The position numbers and the translations under genes are program-made. From JBAXGE01 sp044344145 (lineage in GTDB: Bacteria > Planctomycetota > Phycisphaerae > WQYP01): a stretch of 28,642 nucleotides of DNA. Position 1 is the first letter of the stretch. Each line of letters opens with the position of its first letter. Of this stretch, positions 1 through 7,642 are shown piece after piece. The notes under the pieces are model-generated. The model was not told the origin of the DNA and did not search any database. It worked only from the letters and a program-made list of their open reading frames with translations. The stretch is taken from NCBI GenBank assembly GCA_044344145.1, contig JBIJDM010000008.1, positions 1 to 28,642 of the forward strand, in the 5' to 3' direction.

Positions 1-2
1 GC

Positions 3-230
3 GAGGAATCTACTTCGGCCGCGCTGCATGACTTTGACGCGCTTTACCCCCAACCCAACGCGGCGTCTGCGCTCCAGCAACTGCAGGTGCAGTTGGCCAA
101 TCCAATCCCTTATGATTTAGAAGAAACCCGGCTGGCAGAATACAAAAATCTGGCCGTTAAATGGCACGACTGGAATGCGGTCAAAGCCGTGTGTGCACGT
201 TGTGCCATGATGCTGTTCGATCGCTTGTGA
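3..230 (+). CDS. C-terminal fragment of an unknown protein
   Basis: An open frame enters from the left edge and runs 75 codons to a TGA at 228-230. The visible part reads as an ordinary soluble C-terminus: acidic and Ala/Gln-rich at first, then ending in a Trp/Cys-containing helix-like stretch (KWHDW, VCARCAMMLFDRL). I do not recognise a family from it. It converges with the xylFGH operon; only 58 bases separate its stop from the stop of xylH, and I see no clear terminator hairpin between them. The start and most of the gene lie outside the window, so reading frame and coding status rest only on the absence of stops and natural-looking composition. Confidence 0.5.
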   Translation, partial: EESTSAALHDFDALYPQPNAASALQQLQVQLANPIPYDLEETRLAEYKNLAVKWHDWNAVKAVCARCAMMLFDRL

Positions 231-288
231 CACGCAGAGCAACATTGACCATATGCCTGCCAGATGTCCTTAAAATACAATCTCAGAT

Positions 289-1458
289 TCAGCGCCGTTT
301 GTTCAACCGCACATCCATCCATACCGCCAGAGCTAGCACCAAGCCCCGGGCGATGAATTTTAGTTCCGGGCTGACGGCCATCAGCGTCAGGCCGTTCATT
401 AGCGTGGCGATCAGCAGGGCGCCGATAATCACTCCCGCCACCGTGCCCCGGCCACCTTTTACCGATACCCCGCCAATGACGCAGGCTGCGATGGCGTCGA
501 GTTCCATCAGGTCGCCCACGGTGGTGGTGCTGTTGCCGATATAAGCAGTTTGCAGAAAGCCCGTAATCGCCACCGCGATGCCGCAGGCCGCAAAGGCGAG
601 AATCGTAATCCGGCGCACCGGCACACCGCTCAGGGCCGCGGCCTGCTCATTACTGCCGCAGGCATAGAGCCACCGGCCAAATCGCGTATGCGTGGTAATC
701 ACCCATGTGATGAAGGCCGCCACCGCCAGCACCACCAGCGGAATCGGCACCCCTCGGGCCTGCCCCAAGACCAACAGAACCAACGCCAACACTTGGGCAA
801 TCACGATCAGTCGTAAGATGCCGATTTCAACCGCTTCCACCGGCAGGCCATGGCGTACGCGGCTGGCCCGACTGCGTCGTGTGCCCCACGCCAAAGCCAC
901 AATTGCCAGCGCTGCACCGGTCCACGCCACCCAGCCCGGCAAGGTGGCCGAAGTGAGTACCGATAACAGGTTGTCCTCGCCGCCTTGCCGTACCGGTACG
1001 GTGCTGCTGCCGATGACTTTCCAAAATACCCCTTTGAATACGAGCAATCCCGCCAGGGTGATGATAAATGCCGGGATTCGTTCGCGGGCGATGATCCAAC
1101 CCATCAACGTCCACAACGCCACCGCAACCGCCAGCGCAATCAGCATCGCCAGCGGGGCGGGTACCCCATGCTGGGCAATCAGCACGGCGGCAATCCCGCC
1201 CGCTAAACCGATGCCCGAGCCCACCGCCAGATCAATATGCCCCACCACCATAATCAGCAACATACCCAGTGCTACCACGGCGGTACAGGAAAGCTCGATG
1301 GCCAACTGGCCCATATTGCGCGACTTGAGGAAATCCCCGCCACTGAACAGCGTAAAGGCCAGCCACGTCAGACCCAGCGCCGCCAATAGCGCGAATTGAC
1401 GGGCCGCCAGCTTGGGCTGGGCGACGGGGGTAACGGCAGGGGAGGCAACGGCGCTCAT
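289..1458 (-). CDS. xylH: Sugar ABC transporter permease, XylH type
   Basis: Membrane permease of a carbohydrate ABC importer (BPD_transp_2 family, the ribose/xylose type). The 389 residues are close to the usual XylH length of about 390. The protein is almost entirely hydrophobic helices. It contains the family hallmark around VVGHIDLAVGSG and, near the C-terminus, the conserved Gly-rich stretch IGGVSVKGGRGTVAGV. A long cytoplasmic/periplasmic insert with RRSRASRVRHG is typical of XylH rather than RbsC. It is the last gene of the minus-strand order xylF-xylG-xylH. Its ATG would overlap the stop of xylG by four bases (ATGA) if the frameshift in xylG is repaired, as expected for translational coupling. 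Substrate assignment to D-xylose is by similarity of the whole set; another pentose is possible. Confidence 0.9.
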   Translation of the reverse strand: MSAVASPAVTPVAQPKLAARQFALLAALGLTWLAFTLFSGGDFLKSRNMGQLAIELSCTAVVALGMLLIMVVGHIDLAVGSGIGLAGGIAAVLIAQHGVPAPLAMLIALAVAVALWTLMGWIIARERIPAFIITLAGLLVFKGVFWKVIGSSTVPVRQGGEDNLLSVLTSATLPGWVAWTGAALAIVALAWGTRRSRASRVRHGLPVEAVEIGILRLIVIAQVLALVLLVLGQARGVPIPLVVLAVAAFITWVITTHTRFGRWLYACGSNEQAAALSGVPVRRITILAFAACGIAVAITGFLQTAYIGNSTTTVGDLMELDAIAACVIGGVSVKGGRGTVAGVIIGALLIATLMNGLTLMAVSPELKFIARGLVLALAVWMDVRLNKRR

Positions 1459-1471
1459 GGCGAGACTCCGG

Positions 1472-2971
1472 TTAAAGTGGTGGTCGGAAGCGCGGCGGCC
1501 AGCAACTGCTCCTGGGTAACTTCACCGTGGGCAAATTCCCGGCCAGCATCAGAATGCGGTCACTCATCCCCAGCAACTCCGGCAATTCGCTGCTGACCAT
1601 AATCACCGCGCGGCCTTCCGCGGTCAGACGATTGATAATCTCATAGACTTCCTGTTTGGCGCCCACATCAATCCCGCGGGTCGGCTCATCTAGCAGCACT
1701 ACTTGCGGATCGGTTAATAGCGCCTTGCCAATCAGCACCTTTTGCTGATTACCCCCCGACAGCGTGCCCACTTCGACATCCAGATTCGCGGCCTTCACCT
1801 GCAGCGCCGTGGCCATGGTGGCATTGCGGGTGTATTCGCTATCGGCATCAATCAGCCCATGCCGTACCACCGCATGCAGCGACCCCAGCGACAAATTACG
1901 CGACACGCCCTGATCCAGAATCAAGCCGTAACGTTTGCGGTCTTCGACCACCAATACCATCCCGCCACGAATGGCCGCACCGGGATTGGCTGGGGCCCAT
2001 TCGTGCCCTGCGCAGCGTACCGTGCCGGCCAGCCGTCGGCCCCAGTCGCCCATCAGGTGCAGCAGCAATTCGCTGCGGCCCGCGCCCATCAGACCGCCAA
2101 TGCCCAGCACCTCACCGGCACGCACGTGCAAATGAATATCATCCAACCGGCGGTCGGGACCGGCTACGGTGAGGCCCGCGATTTCCAGCATGATCTTGCC
2201 GGGCGTGGTGGCCCGGCGCGGGTGCAAATGGGCAATGTCGCGTCCGACCATCAGGCGAATCAGCGTATCCCGGTCAGCGTTGGCGCCTGCCAGCGTGCCG
2301 ACGCTGCGCCCGTCGCGCAGGACGGTAATCCGATCGGCGATGGCAAAGACCTCTTCCAGCCGATGCGAAATATAGACGATGGCCGTTCCCGCAGCCCGCA
2401 GGTCGCGCACGATGCCCAGCAGCGTTTGTACTTCGGTTTCAGTCAGTGCGGCGGTGGGTTCATCCAGAATCAGCACCCGGCTCTGACACGATAGCGCCTT
2501 GGCGATTTCGACCAGTTGCTGAGCCCCGGTGCCCAAGTCCCCGCAGCGCGTCCCTGCCGCCACTGGAATGCGGTGTTTGGCCAACAATTGCGCCGCCTCG
2601 CCGTAGAGTCGGTCCCAGTCAATCAACCCGCCGCGCTGTGGTTCGCGGCCCAGAAAAATATTTTCCGCTACCGTCAGGTCTTCCACCAGCGCCAATTCCT
2701 GATAGATCACCGCAATGCCCGCCCGCGCGGCATCGGCCACCCCGTGCAGGAGTGCCTCTGCGCCATCCACCAGCACCCGGCCTTCATAACTGCCATGGGG
2801 ATATAGTCCCGACAGAGTCTTGATGAGTGTGGATTTACCCGCGCCATTTTCCCCGCACAGCGCATGCACCTCACCGGCGCTGACCGCAAAGGTCACGCCA
2901 TCGAGTGCACGCACGCCGGGAAAATCTTTGATCAGGCCCTCGGCAGCGAGGACCGGCGGGGGGGCAGCCAT
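1472..2971 (-). CDS. xylG: Sugar ABC transporter ATP-binding protein, XylG type (3' end frameshifted)
   Basis: Energy-coupling subunit of the sugar importer, with two fused ABC domains. The N-terminal domain has Walker A GENGAGKST and Walker B LILDEPTAALT. The C-terminal domain has the degenerate GLMGAGRSE loop, signature LSGGNQQKV and Walker B LLDEPTRGID. A longer frame reaches 3046, but the ATG at 2971 is preferred: the protein then begins MAAPPPVLAAEGLIKDF, and a GGAGG lies 12 bases upstream inside the end of xylF. As sequenced the frame ends at 1472 with a non-family tail (LPTVKLPRSS...). Shifting frame at about 1537-1544 restores EFAHGEVTQEQLLAAAL, the normal XylG/RbsA ending, and stops at 1455, overlapping xylH. 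The restored protein is 505 residues, near the usual 510. So one base is probably missing, by mutation or sequence error. Confidence 0.88.
   Translation of the reverse strand: MAAPPPVLAAEGLIKDFPGVRALDGVTFAVSAGEVHALCGENGAGKSTLIKTLSGLYPHGSYEGRVLVDGAEALLHGVADAARAGIAVIYQELALVEDLTVAENIFLGREPQRGGLIDWDRLYGEAAQLLAKHRIPVAAGTRCGDLGTGAQQLVEIAKALSCQSRVLILDEPTAALTETEVQTLLGIVRDLRAAGTAIVYISHRLEEVFAIADRITVLRDGRSVGTLAGANADRDTLIRLMVGRDIAHLHPRRATTPGKIMLEIAGLTVAGPDRRLDDIHLHVRAGEVLGIGGLMGAGRSELLLHLMGDWGRRLAGTVRCAGHEWAPANPGAAIRGGMVLVVEDRKRYGLILDQGVSRNLSLGSLHAVVRHGLIDADSEYTRNATMATALQVKAANLDVEVGTLSGGNQQKVLIGKALLTDPQVVLLDEPTRGIDVGAKQEVYEIINRLTAEGRAVIMVSSELPELLGMSDRILMLAGNLPTVKLPRSSCWPPRFRPPL
1537..1544 (-). other. 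Probable single-base deletion in xylG
   Basis: Upstream of this point the frame encodes the conserved SDRILMLAG of XylG. Downstream, the family-like sequence EFAHGEVTQEQLLAAAL is in the next frame, reached by adding one base in the GCCGGGAA run. The out-of-frame continuation ends at a TGA (1457-1455) that overlaps the xylH start. This is the spacing expected for an intact operon. Confidence 0.75.
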
Positions 2972-2972
2972 G

Positions 2973-4070
2973 TTAGGGTTTAACCTCCGGCAGGCCGGTG
3001 GGCTTGGGCGGACGCTTGTCGGCGGGCATCGTGCCAAAGACCGCATCGTAGGTGTGGAAGCTATCGGCCACCACCGTGCTCATAATGTTCTCTTTGGTGA
3101 CGGTCTGCACCGCCGCGAAAACGGACGGCACCTGACTGGGACCGTTATTGGTTTCCATCCGGGCGACCACTGGTTTCCGTTGCGCCATGCGCACCGCCAG
3201 TTCTGCGGCCTGTTTGGCCAACACGGGCAAGGGCTTGTAGATGGTCATCGCCTGCTCGTCCAGTGCAATCCGCTGAACAGCGGCCAGTTCCGCATCCTGC
3301 CCGGTTACCACTACGCGTTTGACCATCCCGGCCTCGCGCAGGGCTTCAATCGCCCCGGCGGCCGTGCCGTCATTGCTGGCCAGAATGGCATCAAAACCCG
3401 CTTCGCCATAACGGGTAATGGCGGCAGAGGTGATCTTCTTGCCGTTTTCCGGCTTCCAGTCTATGGCCCAATCTTCATGCACCACCTGCACCTGCCCGGC
3501 CTTGATCAATGGATTGAGAATTTCGTCCTGCCCTTGTTTGAACAGTTTGGCATTATTATCCGAGGGTGAACCGTAAATCCGCACCACTTTCCAATTCCGC
3601 CCGGCGAAGCGCTGCGCCAGATATTCCGCCTGCTGCCGGCCCACGGTGACATTGTCGAAGGTGACATACAAATCGAGCTTGCTGGTGCCGGTAATCAGTC
3701 GGTCATAGGCCATCACCGGAATCCCCGCCGCCACCGCACGGTCCACCGCCCCGGCCATCGCGGCGCCGTCATGGGGCACCACCACCAGACAATCCACGCG
3801 CTGGGAAATCAGGCTTTCGATATCGCTGGTCTGGGTGCGGTCATCGGAATTGGCCGAGACCACCCGCACATCGGCCCCCAGCTTGGCACACGCGGCGACA
3901 AAGGTGTCCCGCTGCCAGCGTTCTTCCTTGAGGGTATCGAGACTAAGCCCGATCACCGGGCGTTCCCGCACTCCTGCCGCGCTGCCACTCCCCCCGCCCC
4001 GGGCCACCACAAACCCAATCAGGACACTCAGAATCAGTGACAGAATGACCAGACCAAGTCGTATCGGCAT
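2973..4070 (-). CDS. xylF: Sugar ABC transporter substrate-binding protein, XylF type
   Basis: Periplasmic sugar-binding protein of the Peripla_BP_4 (ribose/xylose) family, 365 residues. Family signs include IGLSLDTLKEERWQRD near the N-terminus, the segment DLYVTFDNVTVGRQQA that is characteristic of XylF, YGSPSDNNA, and ILASNDGTAAGAIEAL. Residues 5-24 form a hydrophobic export segment (LVILSLILSVLIGFVVA). There is no Cys for lipid attachment, and signal peptidase I cleavage is not obvious, so it may stay membrane-anchored. The ATG at 4070 is preceded by GAGGAT. The stop lies one base before the xylG start. A good -35 box (TTGACA) with a weak -10 sits about 110-135 bases upstream. Confidence 0.9.
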   Translation of the reverse strand: MPIRLGLVILSLILSVLIGFVVARGGGSGSAAGVRERPVIGLSLDTLKEERWQRDTFVAACAKLGADVRVVSANSDDRTQTSDIESLISQRVDCLVVVPHDGAAMAGAVDRAVAAGIPVMAYDRLITGTSKLDLYVTFDNVTVGRQQAEYLAQRFAGRNWKVVRIYGSPSDNNAKLFKQGQDEILNPLIKAGQVQVVHEDWAIDWKPENGKKITSAAITRYGEAGFDAILASNDGTAAGAIEALREAGMVKRVVVTGQDAELAAVQRIALDEQAMTIYKPLPVLAKQAAELAVRMAQRKPVVARMETNNGPSQVPSVFAAVQTVTKENIMSTVVADSFHTYDAVFGTMPADKRPPKPTGLPEVKP

Positions 4071-4177
4071 GAGTTAATCCTCGCTCTGTGAATTGTCAAC
4101 GCACGGGTTCAACGAAAGGCTTGTCACGGCCAAGCACGATCCGAACGGGTCGGTACGCTCGCCTAGCCTTTGACTGC

Positions 4178-4206
4178 AAGGTATCCGACCGGGGTGTAAG
4201 TGTCAA
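4178..4206 (-). promoter_or_regulatory. Candidate sigma-70 promoter for xylFGH
   Basis: On the minus strand a perfect -35 TTGACA (4206-4201) is followed after 17 bases by TACCTT (4183-4178), which matches only three of six -10 positions. It would give a leader of about 100 bases before xylF. In that leader CGTTGA occurs twice as a direct repeat 13 bases apart (within 4096-4114), a possible operator. Confidence 0.4.
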
Positions 4207-4282
4207 GATAAACCCTCCTACTGCGGCCCCCTCACCATCCTCGGTTAATAACGCCCCTCTTTGCCAGCCCCCGGCATCTTGG

Positions 4283-4316
4283 TGCGGTAATGCCCGGTAC
4301 CCCAGGCTTTACCGCA
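4283..4316. repeat. Inverted repeat / hairpin
   Basis: TGCGGTAA at 4283-4290 pairs perfectly with TTACCGCA at 4309-4316. A further GCC/GGC pairing lies inside after a one-base mismatch, leaving a loop of about ten bases. No T-run follows on either strand, so it is more likely an operator or an RNA structural element than a terminator. Confidence 0.4.
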
Positions 4317-4531
4317 TTAACCGTCGTGGCGAGAATATTTCGCACAAAAAATGTGCCCCTACTTTAGTCTCGCCATGTTATGCTAATACCCATTACTCAT
4401 GCGCTGGAAACTCGCATACATCTTCGCACTCTTGTGGGTCATGTGCCCCGCACAACTATGGTCCTACGCCATCGCGCAGCCGGCCATGGGTATTATCGCA
4501 CCATCGTGTTTTTGTTAATGGGGGATTGGCT

Positions 4532-4915
4532 ATGAAGTCAGATGACGAATATTTGGCCTACGCACCTGTTGGGTCGAAACGACTCCACAATACGGTCAAG
4601 ATATGGGCTTGTGTTGCCATACTCTTGTTTGGTGCGGCATCACCATTTTTATTGATCGTTGCAGGATCATTTTGCTACAGGTATTTCTATAATTATGGTG
4701 TATTATATTACGCCATTTTCCTGCCTCATACTGGGCTTGCCCATAAAACAGGATTTTCGGGATGGATGTATCCGCTTGTTGGTATTAGCATGTATTTTTA
4801 TCCGCTCTATGCACTTCTGGTGGCGGTTGGGTTGTGGTACCGTTGGTCACGTTGGATATTGGCCATTTTGTTGGTTTTCCACGTTTTGGTGGGCGTAGCA
4901 TACTTGATAATGTAA
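4532..4915 (+). CDS. Small hypothetical integral membrane protein
   Basis: A 127-residue protein with no recognised family. The N-terminus is short and charged (MKSDDEYLAYAPVGSKR). Strongly hydrophobic stretches follow at about 23-48, 78-103 and 107-126, and a weaker aromatic-rich one at 50-66, so three or four membrane passes are likely. The frame is open further upstream, but the ATG at 4532 has a GGGGGA at a suitable distance and upstream residues look non-coding. Base composition is much lower in GC than the flanking genes (22 of 60 bases are G/C in 4681-4740). It is followed after 37 bases by the SUKH-domain gene in the same direction, so the two may form a transferred pair. Function is unknown. 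Confidence 0.65.
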   Translation: MKSDDEYLAYAPVGSKRLHNTVKIWACVAILLFGAASPFLLIVAGSFCYRYFYNYGVLYYAIFLPHTGLAHKTGFSGWMYPLVGISMYFYPLYALLVAVGLWYRWSRWILAILLVFHVLVGVAYLIM

Positions 4916-4952
4916 TTATAATGTGGTGCAAATCATCAAGGAGCATAAAAGA

Positions 4953-5636
4953 ATGGCAACTGACATGAATAGCTTGTTGGCGAACCTTAGCCCAAATGCA
5001 CCCGCGTCAATGACGGCAGTGGAAGAGGTTGAGCGACAACTCGGCGTAAAACTTCCGCATGAATACGTCAAGTTCGTTACGCGAACCAACGGCGGTGAAG
5101 GATTTATTGGACAAGATGCCTATGTTATCCTCTGGGCGATTGGTGATCTTGCATCCATGAATCAAGCGTATGAGGTTCAGAAACATGCCTCTGGATTGCT
5201 TATCTTCGGTTCTGACGGAGGCGGTGAAGCGTTCGGGTTCGATACTCGTAATCCGGGATGGCCGGTGGTTCAGGTGCCATTCGTCGGGATGACATGGGAT
5301 TTGGCTCAGTCTATGGGGGCGACGTTTAATGAATTCTTAGAACGTCTGTACGAAATTAAAGATGACAAGCTATTAAACGCAATGCGTGAGGTGATCATCG
5401 CTTATCGTTCCAGCACTATCAATGTCGGCGAGTTGGCCGATCAACTTCTCCCATTGCGCGATCGTCTCCAGTTAAGAGACCATTCTTGGGCACACGAGTT
5501 AACACAGCAGATCGCCACGTTAGACTCAGCATCAACCTTCACACCGAAGGATAACGAGCAAGCTAACCAGTTGTCACATGTGATTGAGGCTGCCATTAAC
5601 ACAATTGTGCGACTAATCGAAGATAAGCTGACATAA
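4953..5636 (+). CDS. SMI1/KNR4 (SUKH) domain protein, immunity-like
   Basis: A 227-residue protein whose first 130 residues match the SUKH fold: VEEVERQLGVKLPHEYVKFVTRTNGGEG, then LWAIGDLASMNQAY and a GSDGGGEAFGFD core, ending FNEFLERLY. SUKH proteins commonly act as immunity factors against secreted or contact-delivered toxins, though some have other roles. The C-terminal 90 residues (AMREVIIAYRSSTINVGELADQLL and onward) look like a second helical domain of the kind found beside immunity proteins. This is an impression only. The frame is open from a GTG at 4923, but the ATG at 4953 has AAGGAG eight bases upstream and is preferred. No toxin gene is visible. The lower GC content suggests recent transfer. 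Confidence 0.8.
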   Translation: MATDMNSLLANLSPNAPASMTAVEEVERQLGVKLPHEYVKFVTRTNGGEGFIGQDAYVILWAIGDLASMNQAYEVQKHASGLLIFGSDGGGEAFGFDTRNPGWPVVQVPFVGMTWDLAQSMGATFNEFLERLYEIKDDKLLNAMREVIIAYRSSTINVGELADQLLPLRDRLQLRDHSWAHELTQQIATLDSASTFTPKDNEQANQLSHVIEAAINTIVRLIEDKLT

Positions 5637-5752
5637 ATCATGATCCCCGCTGATTACGTAGCCCCACCCTTCCTGACAGACCAGCGGAATTCGCATCAGC
5701 ACGGTATGGCGGTTAGACTTATTGGCACATGTTCTCACAGGAGGTTGTTGCC

Positions 5753-7633
5753 ATGGCGAATTCCTTCAGTCTCGGGTTGCTGATTCTACTCATGGGCGTT
5801 TGGCCCGTATGGGGGCAGACGACCACCACCGCGCCGGCCACGCAACCGCAACGGCCGACGGCGAAGGAGATTTTGGCGCGACTCCAGCCGGGGCATCCGC
5901 GGTTAATTCTGACGGCGGCGCGGCTGGCGGAACTAAAGCAACAGTGCGAAACCGATGCGTGGCTGAAAGAATCCCTGAACACCAACCGGCAACATGCCGA
6001 TTTTCTCCTCAAACAACTGCCGCGCAAGTATGAGATTCCCGATGGGCTACGGCTGCTGGCCACCAGCCGGGATGTGTTGGACCGCGTACAAAAATTGGCG
6101 CTGGTCTACCGGCTGACCGGGCACAAGGACTATCTGGACCGGCTCTGGAAGGAATTGGACGCGGTGGCGCAATTTCCCGATTGGAATCCCAAACATTTTC
6201 TGGATACCGCCGAGATGACCGCCGCGCTGGCCATCGGTTATGACTGGTGTTTTGACAGTTGGACCCCCGCCCAGCGCGAGACGCTGGTGACGGCGATCCG
6301 CAAGTTTGGCTTTACGCCGGGGTTGGAACGGATCAAACGCCAAGAATGGTGGACGGTTTCCAAATACAATTGGAATCAGGTCTGTTTTGGCGGATTGATG
6401 GCCGGGGCGATTGCGTTGGCCGATGTGGCGCCGGATGATGCGGGGGCGATTCTGGAGGCGGGGATTGCAAATCTGCCGCTGGCGTTGGCCACGTACGCAC
6501 CCGATGGCGGCTGGGCAGAAGGGCCGGGGTATTGGGACTATGCCACCCGCTACACCATATACGCGCTGGCTGGTTTGCAGACCGGACTTGGCACCGATTA
6601 TGGCCTGTCTGATATCCCCGGTTTGGATCATGCGGGGCAGTTCCCGCTGGTGGTGTCGGGGCCGACGGGTAAGACGTTCAATTTTTCCGATGCCAAGTCG
6701 GGGATGATTGTCAGCCCGAATTTCTGGTGGCTGGCGCAGCGTTATCAGCAACCACTCTGGGCCCAGCATCAGCACCTGAATAGTAAGCGCGCGATTTTGG
6801 ACATGATCTGGTACGACCCGGCGTTATTGAATGCCAAAGCCCCGGCACTGTCCTTGGATCACTACGTGCGCACCGTGGAGGTGTTCACTGCCCGCAGTCA
6901 GGCGGATGATCCAAAAGCCTTATGGGTGGCTTTCAAGGCCGGCAGCAATCAGGTGGGCCATGCCCAACTGGATATCGGCACGTTCGTACTGGAATCGGGT
7001 GGGTTCCGCTTTATCGAAGACCTTGGGTCGGATGATTACAATCTGCCGGGGTATTTTGGCAAAGCTCGCTGGGATTATTATCGGCTGCGGGCTGAAGGGC
7101 ATAACACACTGGCGTTCAATCTAGGGAAAACCCCTGATCAGGACAGCAAAGCTGATACCACCATCCAGCAGTTTATCACCCGGCCCCAGTGGGCCAGTGC
7201 GGTCGCGGATTTAACCCCGGCCTATCTCCCGCATATAACCAAGGTGCAGCGCGGCGTGGCCATGGTCCAGCGGCAGGCGGTGCTGGTGCAGGATGAAATT
7301 ACGATAGATAAGCCCGCGAACTTCTATTCGTTCTTCCACACGCGGGCTAAGGTGGAGATACACGATGCAGGCAAACGGGCGGTGCTGACCGCGCCCAGCG
7401 GGGCAGGGCTGGAGATCGTGCTGGCCGAGGGGGCGGGCAAGCTGGAAGTCCTGCCTGCCGGACCGCTGCCGGAGAGTCCGCAACCGGAAAAGCAGGATGC
7501 CAATGAAGGGGTGAAAAAAGTCGCCCTGCGCCAGACTTTACCCGCAGGCAAACACCGTTATGCTATATGGCTGTTGCCCGCGGGAAGCAAGATTCCCGAG
7601 TTGAAACTCACCGCGCTGGCCGATTGGAAATAG
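5753..7633 (+). CDS. Secreted heparinase II/III-like polysaccharide lyase
   Basis: A 626-residue exported enzyme probably acting on an acidic polysaccharide such as alginate, heparin-like glycan or another uronate polymer. A signal peptide covers about residues 1-21 (LGLLILLMGVWPVWG), followed by a Thr/Ala/Gln/Pro linker. An alpha-helical toroid domain comes next, with YNWNQVCFGG (N206-N208) and AEGPGYWDYATRY (Y260). The C-terminal part is beta-rich, with FRFIEDLGSDDYN and AEGHNTLAF (H450). The Asn/His, Tyr and His positions resemble the catalytic set of heparinase II/III and oligo-alginate lyases. The frame extends eight codons further up, but the ATG at 5753 has AGGAGG eight bases before it. 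The next gene starts nine bases after the stop. Exact substrate cannot be told from sequence. Confidence 0.85.
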   Translation: MANSFSLGLLILLMGVWPVWGQTTTTAPATQPQRPTAKEILARLQPGHPRLILTAARLAELKQQCETDAWLKESLNTNRQHADFLLKQLPRKYEIPDGLRLLATSRDVLDRVQKLALVYRLTGHKDYLDRLWKELDAVAQFPDWNPKHFLDTAEMTAALAIGYDWCFDSWTPAQRETLVTAIRKFGFTPGLERIKRQEWWTVSKYNWNQVCFGGLMAGAIALADVAPDDAGAILEAGIANLPLALATYAPDGGWAEGPGYWDYATRYTIYALAGLQTGLGTDYGLSDIPGLDHAGQFPLVVSGPTGKTFNFSDAKSGMIVSPNFWWLAQRYQQPLWAQHQHLNSKRAILDMIWYDPALLNAKAPALSLDHYVRTVEVFTARSQADDPKALWVAFKAGSNQVGHAQLDIGTFVLESGGFRFIEDLGSDDYNLPGYFGKARWDYYRLRAEGHNTLAFNLGKTPDQDSKADTTIQQFITRPQWASAVADLTPAYLPHITKVQRGVAMVQRQAVLVQDEITIDKPANFYSFFHTRAKVEIHDAGKRAVLTAPSGAGLEIVLAEGAGKLEVLPAGPLPESPQPEKQDANEGVKKVALRQTLPAGKHRYAIWLLPAGSKIPELKLTALADWK

Positions 7634-7642
7634 GACGACGTT

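Larger units (their letters stand above)
4071..4531. other. 461-base intergenic region between xylF and the AT-rich island
   Basis: No gene was recognised here; an open frame runs through part of it but has no natural-looking protein. It holds the candidate xylF promoter, an imperfect hairpin at 4283-4316, and a small GCACA/TGTGC hairpin around an A-run near 4343. Base composition falls from GC-rich to AT-rich across the right half, marking the edge of the island that follows. Confidence 0.5.

Noticed and set aside
1742..3569. Plus-strand open frames of about 250 codons over xylG and xylF
   Set aside because: Both are mirror frames of strongly conserved transporter genes; His/Gln/Arg-rich products without recognisable domains.
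4088..4531. Upstream part of the frame leading into the small membrane protein
   Set aside because: Composition is Ser/Pro/Cys-rich and not protein-like; the ATG at 4532 with its own ribosome site gives a sensible membrane protein.
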